Positions 42,075 to 53,296 of a DNA stretch of 64,000 bases are shown here, piece after piece. A program made the position numbers and the translations under genes. Each line of letters begins with the position of its first letter. Positions within the stretch are counted from its first letter, which is position 1. The stretch comes from Brachionus rotundiformis (taxonomy: Eukaryota > Rotifera > Eurotatoria > Ploima > Brachionidae), in NCBI GenBank assembly GCA_016802295.1, contig JAESIW010000129.1, positions 616,511 through 680,510 on the forward strand, written 5' to 3'. The notes beneath the pieces are model-generated. The model did not search any database and was not told the DNA's origin. It saw only the letters and a program-made list of their open reading frames with translations.

Positions 42075-42611
42075 TTAGATAATTATTTTTAAATTTTATA
42101 TCATTAATATTTTAGGCTATAGTTTTTTCTATTAATCCAAAGAGAATAAAATTTTTTACTTCACATTACAGTTTAATTAAAATCTAAATTTCAGCATGTA
42201 ACAATGTTGGAATATTAATTAATTTTGTTCTAAATTAGATTTTTTCATTAATTAAAATTATTATAAGAAATTTTCTAACTTGAATTAAAATTATACTTTA
42301 CATCAGGTTAAATTTAAAGTTTCTTTAATTTTTTTAGTTAAAAATTAAATAAAATTAGCCAAGTTAAATTTTATACCTTTTATATTTAAAATTTATAGTG
42401 CTTTTTTTTATATAATCTGTTTAATAGTTACTTTTAGTTAAGATTTTTTATAATCTATTCAAAAAAATAAGCCTATATTTATCAATTTATTTGATAATAT
42501 CTTAAAATAAATAAAATATTTATTAATCCTGAAAAATATTTACAAAAATTTTTATATAATAAAAAGAATTTAATTTTTCATTTAGATTATTGAATTATTA
42601 TTTAAAAGAAA
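42075..42611. other. Spacer between the two vault genes
   Basis: A 537-bp A/T-rich spacer with no ORF. CATTTAG, an acceptor-like site, lies about 25 bp before the second start codon. No long similarity to the upstream flank of copy 1 is obvious, so the duplicate promoters have diverged. Confidence 0.45.
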
Positions 42612-45404
42612 ATGTCAACGCAAAACAATTCAATTTTTAGAATACCTCCATATAGCTACATTCATGTATTGAATTTAAATGAAAATGTTACTCGATTGGT
42701 GATAGGTCCAAAGACTTTTGTTAAACAGGACAATGAAAAAGTTGTTCTTGGACCAGAAAAAATGATTATAATACCACCCAATTATTACTGTGTGGTAGAA
42801 AATCCAGTATTATTGGGAGAAAATAATGATGTTTTGTTTGATAAAAATGGATCTGTTCTCCTTGCTTTTGCAGATATAGACATTAGATTCACCCGCGAAC
42901 CATTTCCACTTTATCCAGGTGAAATTCTAAAGCAAAATATCACACCATTACGAGTTTTGCCAGCCAACTCTGCCCTCAGACTAAGAGCAATCCTTGACTT
43001 TGAGGAAGAGAATGGAGAAAAGCGAGTTGCTGGTGACGAATGGTTGTTCGAAGGACCAGGCACTTACATTCCAAGAAAAGAAGTATCTGTTGAAGAGCAA
43101 ATTAGAGCTACAACTATCAAGCCAAATCAAGCGATCAGACTCAGAGCAAGAAAGGAATGCACTGACAGAAATGGTAAAGAAAGAGTCACTGGCGAAGAAT
43201 GGATTGTGAAAAAAAATGGTGCTTATTTGCCTGGAGCTTATGAAGAAGTTGTGAGTGTGGTAGATGCCTATGTTTTGACGGAGAAGAGAGCTCTTCACTT
43301 GAGATCATTGAGAACGTTTACAGATGACTTTGGAAAAAAGAGACTCAATGGCGAAGAATGGTTAATTACACTAAACGACACCGAGACACATATTCCCAGT
43401 GTGTACGAAGAGGTTGTTGGTGTAGTTGAAGTGACCACTTTGAGCTCAAGACAATATGTCGTGGTGCTCGATCCTATTGGTTTGGATGGAAAGCCTCAAT
43501 TGGGAAAGAAAAGATTGGTAAAAGGAGAAAAAAACTTCTTTTTGCAGCCTGGTGAAAGACTCGAAAAGGGCATTCAGAATGTTTATGTGCTTGGCGAAGA
43601 TGAGGGCCTGATTTTGAAGTGTATCGAGTCTTTTGAAGACGAAAACAAACTTCAACGACAACCAGGTGACAGATGGATGATCAAAGGTCCAACAGATTAT
43701 GTCCCACCTGTCGAAGTTGAAGTTGTCACTCTCAGAAAAGCCATACCACTTGACGAAAATGAAGGTATCTATGTGAGAGATATTAAAAGTGGAAAAGTTA
43801 GAGCCATTGTTGGTCAAACTTATATGCTTAACCAAGATGAAGAGTTGTGGGATAAACAGCTATCTTTGAACATTGAAAAACTTCTTGTAAAGAATCCTTT
43901 ACTTGAAGCCGCTTTGACTGACAAATTAGAAAAAGAACCTTTGCCAAACAGAATTAAATCAAGAGTTGTCTCTTTCCGTGTACCTCACAATGGCGCTGTC
44001 CAAGTTTATGACTATAAGGATAAAAAAGCAAGGTATTTTTTGATCAATTTATAAAGTAATGTATTTTAATAATTAATTTTAGAGTCGTATTTGGCCCTAA
44101 TCTCGTGATGCTCGGACCTGATGAGCAATTCACTCAACTTAGTTTGTCCGGTGGAAAACCAAAAATACCAAACAAAATTAAATCTATTTGTTTACTTTTG
44201 GGTCCTGATTTTTCAACTGGTATGATATTTTTTTTATCACTATTTTTATTAAAGAAAAGATAAGCTTAGTATTTTTAATTTTTATTCTAAAAGATATTTT
44301 TCAAATTGAAACTGCTGATCATGCACGTCTGTCGCTAACTGTTTCATATAATTGGCATTTTGATACTTCAAAATTGAATGATCCAAACGAAGCAGCCAAG
44401 CTCTTTAATGTAAATATTGAAATTCAGTAATTTTATCTTTTTTAACGAGTTAAATTAGGTGCCAGACTTTGTTGGAGATGCTTGTAAAACAATATCCAGC
44501 AGAATACGTGGAGCAGTTGCTTCCAAAAATTTCGATTTTTTCCATAAAGTAATTAAATATATAATTGGTGAAGCTTTTTTTTAAATTTTGGCAAAATTTT
44601 TTTAAGAATTCGGCCAGAATAATTAGAGAAAGTGTTTTCGGTCTTGACGAAAATAAAAAAATAAGAAAGGAATTTTATTTTGAACAGAATAATCTGATTA
44701 TAACAAGCATTGATATCCAAGGAGTAGAGCCAGTCGACCAACGCACAAGAGACTCATTACAAAAATCTGTCCAATTGGCAATAGAAATAACAACCAATTC
44801 ACAGGAAGCAACTGCCAAGCATGAAGCCGAAAGAGCTGAACAAGAAGCGAGAGGAAAGTTGGAAAGACAAAAGATTTTGGACGAAGCTGAGGCCGAAAAG
44901 GCCAGAAGAGCTCTTTTGGAACTACAAGCCCAATCGGCAGCTGTAGAAAGCACTGGTCAAGCCAAAGCAGAAGCACAGTCAAGAGCAGAGGCTCAAAAGA
45001 TTGAAGGCGAAGCTGCTGTAGAACAGGCCAAGCTCAAATCAGAAGCTGCCAAAATCGAGGCCCAGTCCGAGCTTGAGAGACTCACTCAGGCTAGAAACGC
45101 CGAGCTAAGCTATGTCAGGGAACAAAACGAAATAGAAATTAGCAAACAAACTCAAATGTCAAAGCTTGAAGTGATGAAATTCAAGGATATGGTCGATGCC
45201 ATTGGAGCTCAAACACTCAGAGACATGGCTACAGCTGGCCCAGATCTGCAGGTCAAAATGCTACAATCTCTTGGTCTTCAATCGACTCTTATCACTGACG
45301 GATCGAATCCCATCAATTTGTTCAACACTGCAAATGGTCTTATTGGAAACTTTTCGGCCTCGGCCAAAAAGCCAAAAAGAAATCCAGAAGATGATGCAGA
45401 TTAA
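42612..45404 (+). CDS. MVP: Major vault protein, copy 2 (five exons)
   Basis: Exons 42612-44032, 44083-44219, 44294-44409, 44459-44548 and 44607-45404 give 853 aa, colinear with copy 1 throughout. The N-terminal ~93 residues differ moderately (IFRIPPYSYIHVLNLNENVT). Repeats from 42892 to 43861 appear base-identical to copy 1. The segment 43862-44726 is clearly diverged, and all four introns (50, 74, 49 and 58 bp) lie there. From 44727 to the stop identity is near-complete again, perfect for ~310 bp and then with a few, mostly silent changes. All domains (vault repeats, shoulder, cap helix) are intact, so both genes are likely functional and could co-assemble. Head-to-tail tandem with copy 1; converges on the RRM gene with 77 bp between stop codons. 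Confidence 0.94.
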
Positions 45405-45481
45405 AAGATAATTATTTCTTAGTTTTTTTAATTTTATTTAGTTTTTGATTTAATAAGCTAATCTAAATTTATAAAAATAAA

Positions 45482-46456
45482 TTAGTTCGTTTTGTATGTT
45501 GATGTTTTATTAATTATTCCTTCTGCTCCAATTTTTTTCTCATTTTGGTCAAGTGTGTAACCTTGTTCAATTGCTTTCTTTAATAAGTCAAGAAAATTTG
45601 TTTGTTGAATATCTGTTGTTTGGTAAGAACCATAGACATTTTGTTTACTTAATTTAGATTCTTTTAAATTATATGGCTGAAAACGAAATTGTTTATCGAT
45701 ATTTTTATTATAAAATTTGTCAACATTTTCCTTTTCTTTTTTAAAAGATTTTTGAATTTTTAATCTATAGCCCCTAATAACATGCATACTATCTAAAATA
45801 ATTTTATCAACTGAATCATAGTCTTCAAAATTTACGAATCCATATCCCATGGTCATTCCTATTCTAGGTGGTTTTATACTCACATTTACTATAGTTCCAT
45901 ATTTCTCAAAATAACTTATCAAGTCTTTTTCGGTCAAATCATGGCCAAGTCCGGAAACATATATTTTATTAGAGCTAGAATTAGCTTTATCATTAAGGTC
46001 TTTTTTAGGGGTCATCCTTTTTACATCCAATTGTCTATTAGAGAGATAATGGGGCCGATTTTTCATTACCTCATCAACCATAAAAGAGTCAGAGTACTTT
46101 ATAAATGCGAAACCCTTGGGACGCAGGGTCTCGCGGTTTTTGATCACTGTCACCTCGATCAAATTACCAAATTTAGAAAAATAATCACTTAACTCCTGTT
46201 CAGTAGTATCATAGTTTAAATTAGCTATAAAAATTTTATTTTTCAAATCTGGCACATTTTTATTTTTGCTACTAGAAGCCTTTCTTATAGGACCTCTTGG
46301 TGTGAAAAGTAAATTTGAACCATTGCTGCAATTGAACGAATAATTTGTATAACCAGGTGAGAGTTGAGCTTGGTAAATCATTTCATCTGAGCTGATTCCT
46401 ACTTGATTAGATATGTTTGAAGAATAGACTGAATTTTGATATAAATTATTCAACAT
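45482..46456 (-). CDS. Two-RRM RNA-binding protein (hnRNP A/B or Musashi-like)
   Basis: Single-exon 324-aa protein. The N-terminal ~70 residues are N/S/Y-rich and low in complexity. RRM1 spans ~73-150, with RNP2 KIFIANL and RNP1 KGFAFIKY. RRM2 spans ~165-245, with KIYVSGLG and MGYGFVNF. The linker between RRMs is short and basic. The last ~80 residues are polar (FQPYNLKESKLSKQN) without glycine-rich repeats. The layout resembles hnRNP A/B, Hrp48 or Musashi proteins, which bind single-stranded RNA in splicing or translation control. The RRMs are too diverged for me to fix the orthologue. Confidence 0.75.
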   Translation of the reverse strand: MLNNLYQNSVYSSNISNQVGISSDEMIYQAQLSPGYTNYSFNCSNGSNLLFTPRGPIRKASSSKNKNVPDLKNKIFIANLNYDTTEQELSDYFSKFGNLIEVTVIKNRETLRPKGFAFIKYSDSFMVDEVMKNRPHYLSNRQLDVKRMTPKKDLNDKANSSSNKIYVSGLGHDLTEKDLISYFEKYGTIVNVSIKPPRIGMTMGYGFVNFEDYDSVDKIILDSMHVIRGYRLKIQKSFKKEKENVDKFYNKNIDKQFRFQPYNLKESKLSKQNVYGSYQTTDIQQTNFLDLLKKAIEQGYTLDQNEKKIGAEGIINKTSTYKTN

Positions 46457-48249
46457 ATTTTTTATCTCAATTAATAATATTTATGTTTTAATTTTCTTAT
46501 ATTTATATTCCAAATTTAAAATTTTTTTCTAGATTTAAGTACAATTTTGTTGTATTGTAATTTCTTATTAGTTTTGAAATAAAAAACAATAGTTCTTAAT
46601 TATGTTTAACTAAAAATAGAAAAACAATTTAGAGTCACGTGATTTTATTAAATACCTTAAATTGAGTTTAATTTAGTTTATTTACTTTAAATTTCAAAAT
46701 TTCTTGTCTCTTTCAGTTTGAAGATTTCTTATTAAATAATAAATTCTCAAATTTAAATAATTATCTTTTTAATTTTTTCAATTAATTTATTTGTCTATTT
46801 ACTTAAATCATATTGTGTGATGTGATCAGAGATAATCGACGGATTTAGATAGCTGTTTTTAACTTAATTTTCAATGTTCGGTGGTACCATTATCACCTAT
46901 TGATTTGCAATTGACCAGCAACTTTAAATTTGAGCATAAATTTTGTAAGCTAATATCAAAATTTTTTTATCTGGAATTTTTTTACTTATCTCAATCAACT
47001 TTGGGTAACAAATTCCTATGAAAGCTAATTAAGATCTCTAATGAAAGATTTTATTCGCCAATGTTAAATAGAAATCTAAAACATTAAAGGTTCAAATTGT
47101 TTTAAATTTTGAAAATTTTAAGGATAAACAAATTTGGAAAAATCATCAAGAGAATTCCATGCCAACTACTTCTCTGTCAATGGCCGCTTTAAAACCATTT
47201 AAGGTTTTCGTATCATCAACACACTGTGGTAAACAGTCCACTTTGAAACCACTCTGGCAAAAACTATATTTTATCTACAACAGCCACGGTTTGCTGATTT
47301 CTCTCACTAGTTTCCTGTTGTTAGTTTCAAACTTTTATAAAAGCTTACTCAACTCATTAGCTATATCTTCTCATTACCATGCGCAATCTTAAAAATCTGC
47401 ATAAAGTCGCCTCTCTATCTACGGTCTTTAATGTCAATTGAAATTCTTCGGCCTTTCCTGATACCAAGTCCCTCTCAAACAAATATTTCAAGTCACACAA
47501 TCGTTAAATAAAGACTAAATTGGTTTTTTGTTTTGTGGAAAATTGGTAATTAGTAGTTTTTTTAGCCATGCTATTTTTAATGATGGTTTAATATTTTTAT
47601 TAGTTTTTTTAGTGATAATTTAATTAAATTTTTATTTTTGTTTAAAATTTTACATTGCTTTATAAAAAAATAATAAAGACATGAACTTCAGATAGAAGAA
47701 AAAGTGTGTATTACAATTTTTATTAAGGTTGGATGAATATTTTTTCATCGGAATTTTTTAAATGTTAATCAATAGATTTGTTTAAAATGAAAAAAATTGC
47801 TATAATTTTTGTCATATTGTTTTCAAATGGTGGAAAAGGAATAAATTATTTTAAGCTAATTATCTTTAATTTTAAATTTGATACCACTTCACGAGTTTAT
47901 TTAATCTAAATTATTTATGTGCTGTAATGCAAATTTACTTAATTCTGAAACAAAATTAAAAAAATTTTACTTTTTATTTAAAGATTAAAAATTCAAGAGA
48001 ATAATTTTAATTCTTAATACCTTAAAAAATGGAATATCTATTTTGTTAAAAATGGCCTTCTGTCAGGTAAATTGCAATTAAATATAACCTAGATATCTTT
48101 TTTTTTTGTAAAAATCCATTAAAAGTCAATCACAAAGTTAAATAAAAGCTAATCTAAGCCTAGTTGTCATAGAAATTTTTGATTATTTTTGAATTATTAA
48201 AAGAAAATAAATAAGAAATTTAATACACTTTGTGAAAAATTGGAAATAA
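46457..48249. other. Intergenic interval with LINE remnant
   Basis: A/T-rich DNA upstream of the RRM gene. The only recognisable content is a short LINE-like stretch at ~47150-47430 on the minus strand, listed separately. Confidence 0.5.
47150..47430 (-). mobile_element. LINE C-terminal remnant
   Basis: On the minus strand the frames read IERRLYADF, then NNRKLVREISKPWL, then LPQCVDDTKTLNGFKAAIDR. This resembles the end of CR1/Jockey-type ORF2 proteins, where a 'LExRRLxxD' helix, an 'FxxRVVxxWNxLP' segment and a 'xAxxxxxFKxxLD' segment occur in this order. It has stops and frame changes; a weak but ordered match. Confidence 0.4.
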
Positions 48250-48583
48250 ATGAATGAAAGTCAAATAACGGAGGAGGCTCAGAGGATCGAGCGAAATGTG
48301 ACTGAAGAAATGGAAGACTTGGGCAGCATAAACCTCGGCGACCGAATGCATAAAGACCCTCTGGACGAAGCTAACAAATACATGTGCAAGAAAGATGTGT
48401 TTGAACTTTTTAAAGTAATTTTAAACTAACTAAAATTTTAATTAGTAAATTTTTAAAAGTTAAGCTAATTAATTTTTATTTAATAAGCATTTAACTGCAA
48501 ATTTGGTGCTCAAAAAACCAAAGGATCCCATACGAGCCCTTATCGATCAACTAAAAGAAATTGAACAATCTGAAAATAAATGA
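48250..48583 (+). CDS. Small Dpy-30/RIIa-like domain protein, 86 aa
   Basis: Two exons, 48250-48414 and 48488-48583, joined in frame. The N-terminal half is acidic (NVTEEMEDLGSINLGDRM). The C-terminal ~50 residues read EANKYMCKKDVFELFK joined to HLTANLVLKKPKDPIRALID. This is the helix-turn-helix dimerisation pattern 'YLxxxxIxxLFxxLxxxLxxxKPxDPxxxL' shared by RIIa of protein kinase A, Dpy-30 and the N-terminus of adenylate kinase 5. Such domains dimerise and dock amphipathic helices of AKAP-like partners, often in cilia. Which orthologue it is cannot be told. The domain assignment is inference from pattern. Too short to appear as one long ORF because a 73-bp intron splits it. Confidence 0.65.
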
Positions 48584-49641
48584 TCGGCAAAGAATTTGGG
48601 CAAAAATTTTGTCTGACATTTAACTCAAATATTCTGGTCTTTAAATTTGTTAAAATTCTTTTTTCCAATGTTTAATTAATAAAAAGCTAATCAAAATTTT
48701 TCTTTTTTATTTTATTAGAAGTAAATTCCACTTGACTCTTGTAATAATCTATTCTATTGTTATTATAAATAGATTTTGCACGCTTATTTAATTTTCAAGT
48801 TTTATGAAAACTACTTGAATATTAATTGATAAAGTCAAAATTGATTATTTTACCTAGTGTCCATTTAAATTACACTTTTTTCTCATTTTTTTTTCTAGTT
48901 AAACCTTATGTTAATCCGTGTTCAAATTTTAATAAAAGATTAAATTTATTCTTTTCAATGAAATAATCTTTTTTTATTTAAAAAATAATAATTTAAGAAA
49001 TGATGGGCTTAATTAGTGGATATAAGAAGATCGGTTTTGTTTGAATAGCTTAAATGTCCTCTTTAAACTGACTTGTTGCATAAGCATTGAGGCTTTAGAT
49101 TTTTGGACAAATAGATTAAATCGAATTAAGCCATCATTTTGTTTTAAGATTATGGGATCCAGCGAACTTGCTTTCTGTCACAGAAATTTAAACCCACATA
49201 AATATTGTCTTGATGAAGAATAATTAAGTTCATTAGGGCACCGGTGCCTTCGATAATTGACTAAATTAGCCTAATATTTATTATCAAATATGAAAAACGC
49301 CTTAGACTTAAAAGAAAAGCCTATTCAAACAAACCAACAATAGAGCCATTTGTTTATTTAATACGGAAATGCTAAATTAAATGTAATTCACCTTGCTTTC
49401 TTTTGTCTTATCTTTTCACAGTCAATATTTATTCAAAATTAAAAAAAAATATTAATAATAAAAATTGTAATTTAGGTGTCTATTTTATTTGAACAAAATA
49501 TCCAATTGTAACCAACAATTAAATAATGTGTCCACTTCCGTGCTTTAATAAGCTTTAGTTTAATAAAATAGTTGAAATATTTTTCATTTATTTCTCATTT
49601 ACATTCAATTTATAGATAAATTTAAATTTTTTTTTACAAGA
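48584..49641. other. Spacer upstream of the protocadherin
   Basis: About 1.06 kb of A/T-rich DNA. A slightly GC-richer patch at ~49000-49250 has a 60-codon ORF with no family features. The protocadherin promoter should lie here. Confidence 0.45.
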
Positions 49642-52600
49642 ATGTTCATTTATGTTCTACTAATTAGTGGTTTAGTGTTGAGTGTGACTGCTCAAGAATT
49701 GGTCAAGACAAACTTGTCCAATTTAATACAAGATCCGCGCGCAAATTCGTCCCTCTATGACCTGATACTTCGGAACAGAGTGTCCTACAACTCAATTGTA
49801 GGCAGCATACCCAGTGTTCTTATAATGAAAAAACTAATAAATAGAGATACAAAAATACTGAACTATAAGCTTATTTATTACTCTCCTCAGCTGATACCAT
49901 CAAGCTTACTTTCCACAAAAATTAACAAGTCAGCAACTCAAATGGAGCCGATTTTTTATGTCAGTCCTCACAATGGATCTATCCACATAAGAATACCTGA
50001 TCGACCTGTTCTAGAGTACCTGTGTGTTGAAAAAGAGTATTGTGCCTGCTTTTCTTGTATATTCAGTCTGAATATTATTTACCAAACCGAGCACAAAATA
50101 AATGCCGATACTATTCGCTTGTTTATTGACGATTCGAATGACTTTGCGCCCAAGTTCCGCTCAAATTTGGACCATTTTACCTTAAACATATCCGAATCGT
50201 CTCATATAGGTGACAGCTTTGTTCTTCCAAATTCACTAGCCTTCGATTCAGATGCTCATTACAACCAAATTTCCTACTACTTGTCTGACCAGAATGGTAC
50301 ATATGAAAAATTATCCAATCTGATGGAAATAAATCGTATTGATCAAACAAAAAATTATATCTACTTAACTTTGAAATCTCATTTGGACTATGAGGTTCAA
50401 AGTAAGTTCGATTTGTATCTATTTGCCAAAGATAATGGTTATCCAGAGTCCAAAAAAAGTTGGAAAAAAATACAAATTAATGTTATTGATGAAAATGATA
50501 ACAAACCAATATGTGACAAGAGTTTATTTATAGTAAATGTGAAAGAAAACTTAATTGTTAAAAATTTGATCCAAATAACTGCAAGTGATTCTGATTCAGG
50601 CCTGAATTCAAAGCTTGTGTACAAATTAGACCTGGGTAGAGAAGAGGCTGAATTTTTTCAAGTTGACCAAAATGGTTGGATTAGTGTCAAATCGCCATTG
50701 GATTATGAGAAAAATGAATTCTTAGACTTTAAAATAAATGTTTCTGACTCTGGATCCAAGATAAAGCATTCAACATTGTGTTCCATTAGAGTAAATGTCA
50801 TTGATGTAAATGACAATCCGGCTAAATTAAAATTAATAAAATATTTAAATGAGTCAATAGGGCCAAATTTTTACTCGATTAACTCAATATCAATCGATTT
50901 CAGCCAAGATTATGACAGTGTGTTCAGCCTTACCAACAAAGATGTCAAAAATCAAATAGAACTATACGAAAACAACCACATAAATATAAGTCTTGGTTTG
51001 ATTAGGGTTTTTGACCATGATGGTTTGAGCAATTATAAATTTTTGATTCAATCGGCAACCAGTGTGAGCGAAGATGTGAGCATGTTTACCATAAGACAAT
51101 CGGACAAGACCGAGCGAGAATTTGAGCTCATAGCAACAAAAAAGTTTGATTCAGAATTAATACAAAATTATAGACTTAAAATTCTACTATTTGATATGGA
51201 CAACTTGGATATGTTTGAGGATGAAACAAGTTTGATGACAGAAAAAATGGTCAATGTCGACAATAGCAACTCTTTTTTGGTCACTTTGTATCAGCGGGTC
51301 AAAATTTTGGATTTAAATGATAATAAGCCAGATTTTTTAAGCAAAAGTTACTATTTTTCTATTAGAGAAAATCAAGTGGCCGATTTTCTAATCGGACCTC
51401 AAATAGAAGTTTTTGACATAGATAAAAGTGAAAAAAATTCAAAACTTTATTTTAAATTAAAGTCAAATTATTCAATTGAAAATCATATTAAGCTAAACAC
51501 AAGTTTAAATAGTTATCCGAGTATAGCCGTAATTAGGCCGTTTGATTACGAGCTTACTCCCAAAGTTGAGTTTCAAATTGTAGCCTACGACACAGATGGC
51601 TACAATGATATGACCCATATTGTCATTAACATTATAAATGTGAATGATAATCCACCTTTATTTGATAACAAAAATTCAACTTTTAGAATAAAAGAAAATT
51701 TACCAATTGATACATTTATTGGTCAACTGATTATAACAGATAAAGATGGACCAAGTCAAATGAGCTTTAAGCTACTTAGCGAAGCGTACAAAGAAATATT
51801 TAAGATATACAAGTCGGGTGTTGTGTCCAATTTGGCAGTTTTGGACAGAGAAATTCAGAGTTTTTATACCTTAAATGTTGAAGTATTTGACAATGGCAAT
51901 CCAAATATGAGCTCTACGGGGACTTTTTATGTAGAAATTGAAGATGAAAATGACAACAAGCCAATTTTAATTTACCCTGATGAAAAAGTTCAACACCTGA
52001 ATCTCAGGCTTGGGCCAAGTCATAGAGAACTTGTGAATGTGTTTGATGTGAAAGCAATAGATAATGACCACGGTCCTAATGGGCAATTAAAATTTTATAT
52101 CCATGATTCATTGGGACTGTTGGACATTGATTCGAACAACGGAAGTGTGACCATAAATACAACCAAGACCAAAATTAGCTCAGATTTGGACAAATTTAAA
52201 AAAATTATGGATGTATTTATCAATGTAGCGGATAATGGATCCCCCTGTCTTTATGCTAGCCTCAATTTTACGCTTTATCTAAACTACGAATTGTCTGAAT
52301 TGTCTCCAGCAGTTCAGATAATGATTCAAAATCAGCTCAAAAATCACGACAAGTCCGCACTTAGCACCGATTTGTACAAAATGGAAAAGGGAAAATACAA
52401 TAATTTTTTTAATATAGTGTCAAATAGTGTACTCTTGATAATACTCTTGTCAGTTTTGTTTTTTATGCTGTTTGTGGCGGGTTTTATTACCATTATTATG
52501 TTCAAAAAAGTAAACAATAATCAGCAAGATGGCGAAACAGACTCGACAACTTTGGTAAATTGTTTGACCCAAATGACAGATGCTTTTAGAACTACATTCA

Positions 52601-53296
52601 ATTGGAACAAGGAGCAAAATAGTCCAGTCCAAGATAACTTAACAGTATTTGAATGAAAAAAAATTATTTTTATTAATTTTATTAAATTTAAAAAAGGTCA
52701 AAGATGAAATAATTAGTGGCACAACTGAGCAAGTTACAGTTGACAATTTTAGAATACCAGCAAATAGCGAACCATTGATGCAGATTGGCAGTCCAGAAAT
52801 TTTAAACTCAGAAAGCATTAACGAGTCCAGAGGTACCAGTTGTAGCGACGAACTAAATAATGAGCTAAACGTGTATAGTCAAGATTTTTTGTCCTATGAC
52901 TATTATAGAGCTGACAAGTACCATGGTCAGTTGGTTGTATCGGATGAGGTGAGAGTGGTGCACAAATCGAATCAATCGTATGCAACAACCAGCAGTAATA
53001 ATACTCCAAGTTCAAGAGATTCGCTGATGAAAAACAGTGAAGATATTTACCAAAATGAGCTGGTTAACTTTAATGACCAAAGTTATTTTAAGCAATCATT
53101 TAAGTGCAAAGTATCTCCTTTGAACAATTTAAATGACAGAATGGCAAATTTTCAGCCTAAAAAGCATAAATGTCCTGATCTAGCCAAAGATTTGAGGGGT
53201 CAAGAACCGAATAATTATTTAGGAAAATTTGAAAAGCTTTACGGAACTCCGGATTATCTAACTGAAACAAATTTTTATACCAGCTCTTCTAATTAG
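49642..53296 (+). CDS. Protocadherin-type adhesion protein
   Basis: Two exons, 49642-52644 and 52697-53296 (52-bp intron), give 1200 aa. Signal peptide MFIYVLLISGLVLSVTAQ. The extracellular part (to ~910) contains about seven cadherin repeats, recognisable by calcium-binding linkers: DDSNDFAPKF, IDENDNKP, IDVNDNPA, LDLNDNKPDF, INVNDNPPLF and IEDENDNKP. DRE/DYE-type motifs (LDYEVQ, LDYEKN, LDREIQ) also occur. A single membrane helix (~915-945, VLLIILLSVLFFMLFVAGF) is followed by a ~250-aa serine/asparagine-rich cytoplasmic tail; the intron falls ~50 residues after the helix. The absence of EGF or laminin-G domains and the single helix fit the protocadherin class. There is no obvious beta-catenin-binding site, so signalling-type rather than classical. 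One of the first repeats is degenerate. Calcium-dependent homophilic cell adhesion is the expected role. Confidence 0.88.

Noticed and set aside
39537..45411. Paired antisense and out-of-frame ORFs repeated in both vault genes
   Set aside because: They are shadows of the vault coding frame; their duplication simply reflects the identical tracts.
49041..49223. 60-codon ORF upstream of the protocadherin
   Set aside because: It starts at a non-ATG context, lacks family features, and is not longer than expected by chance.
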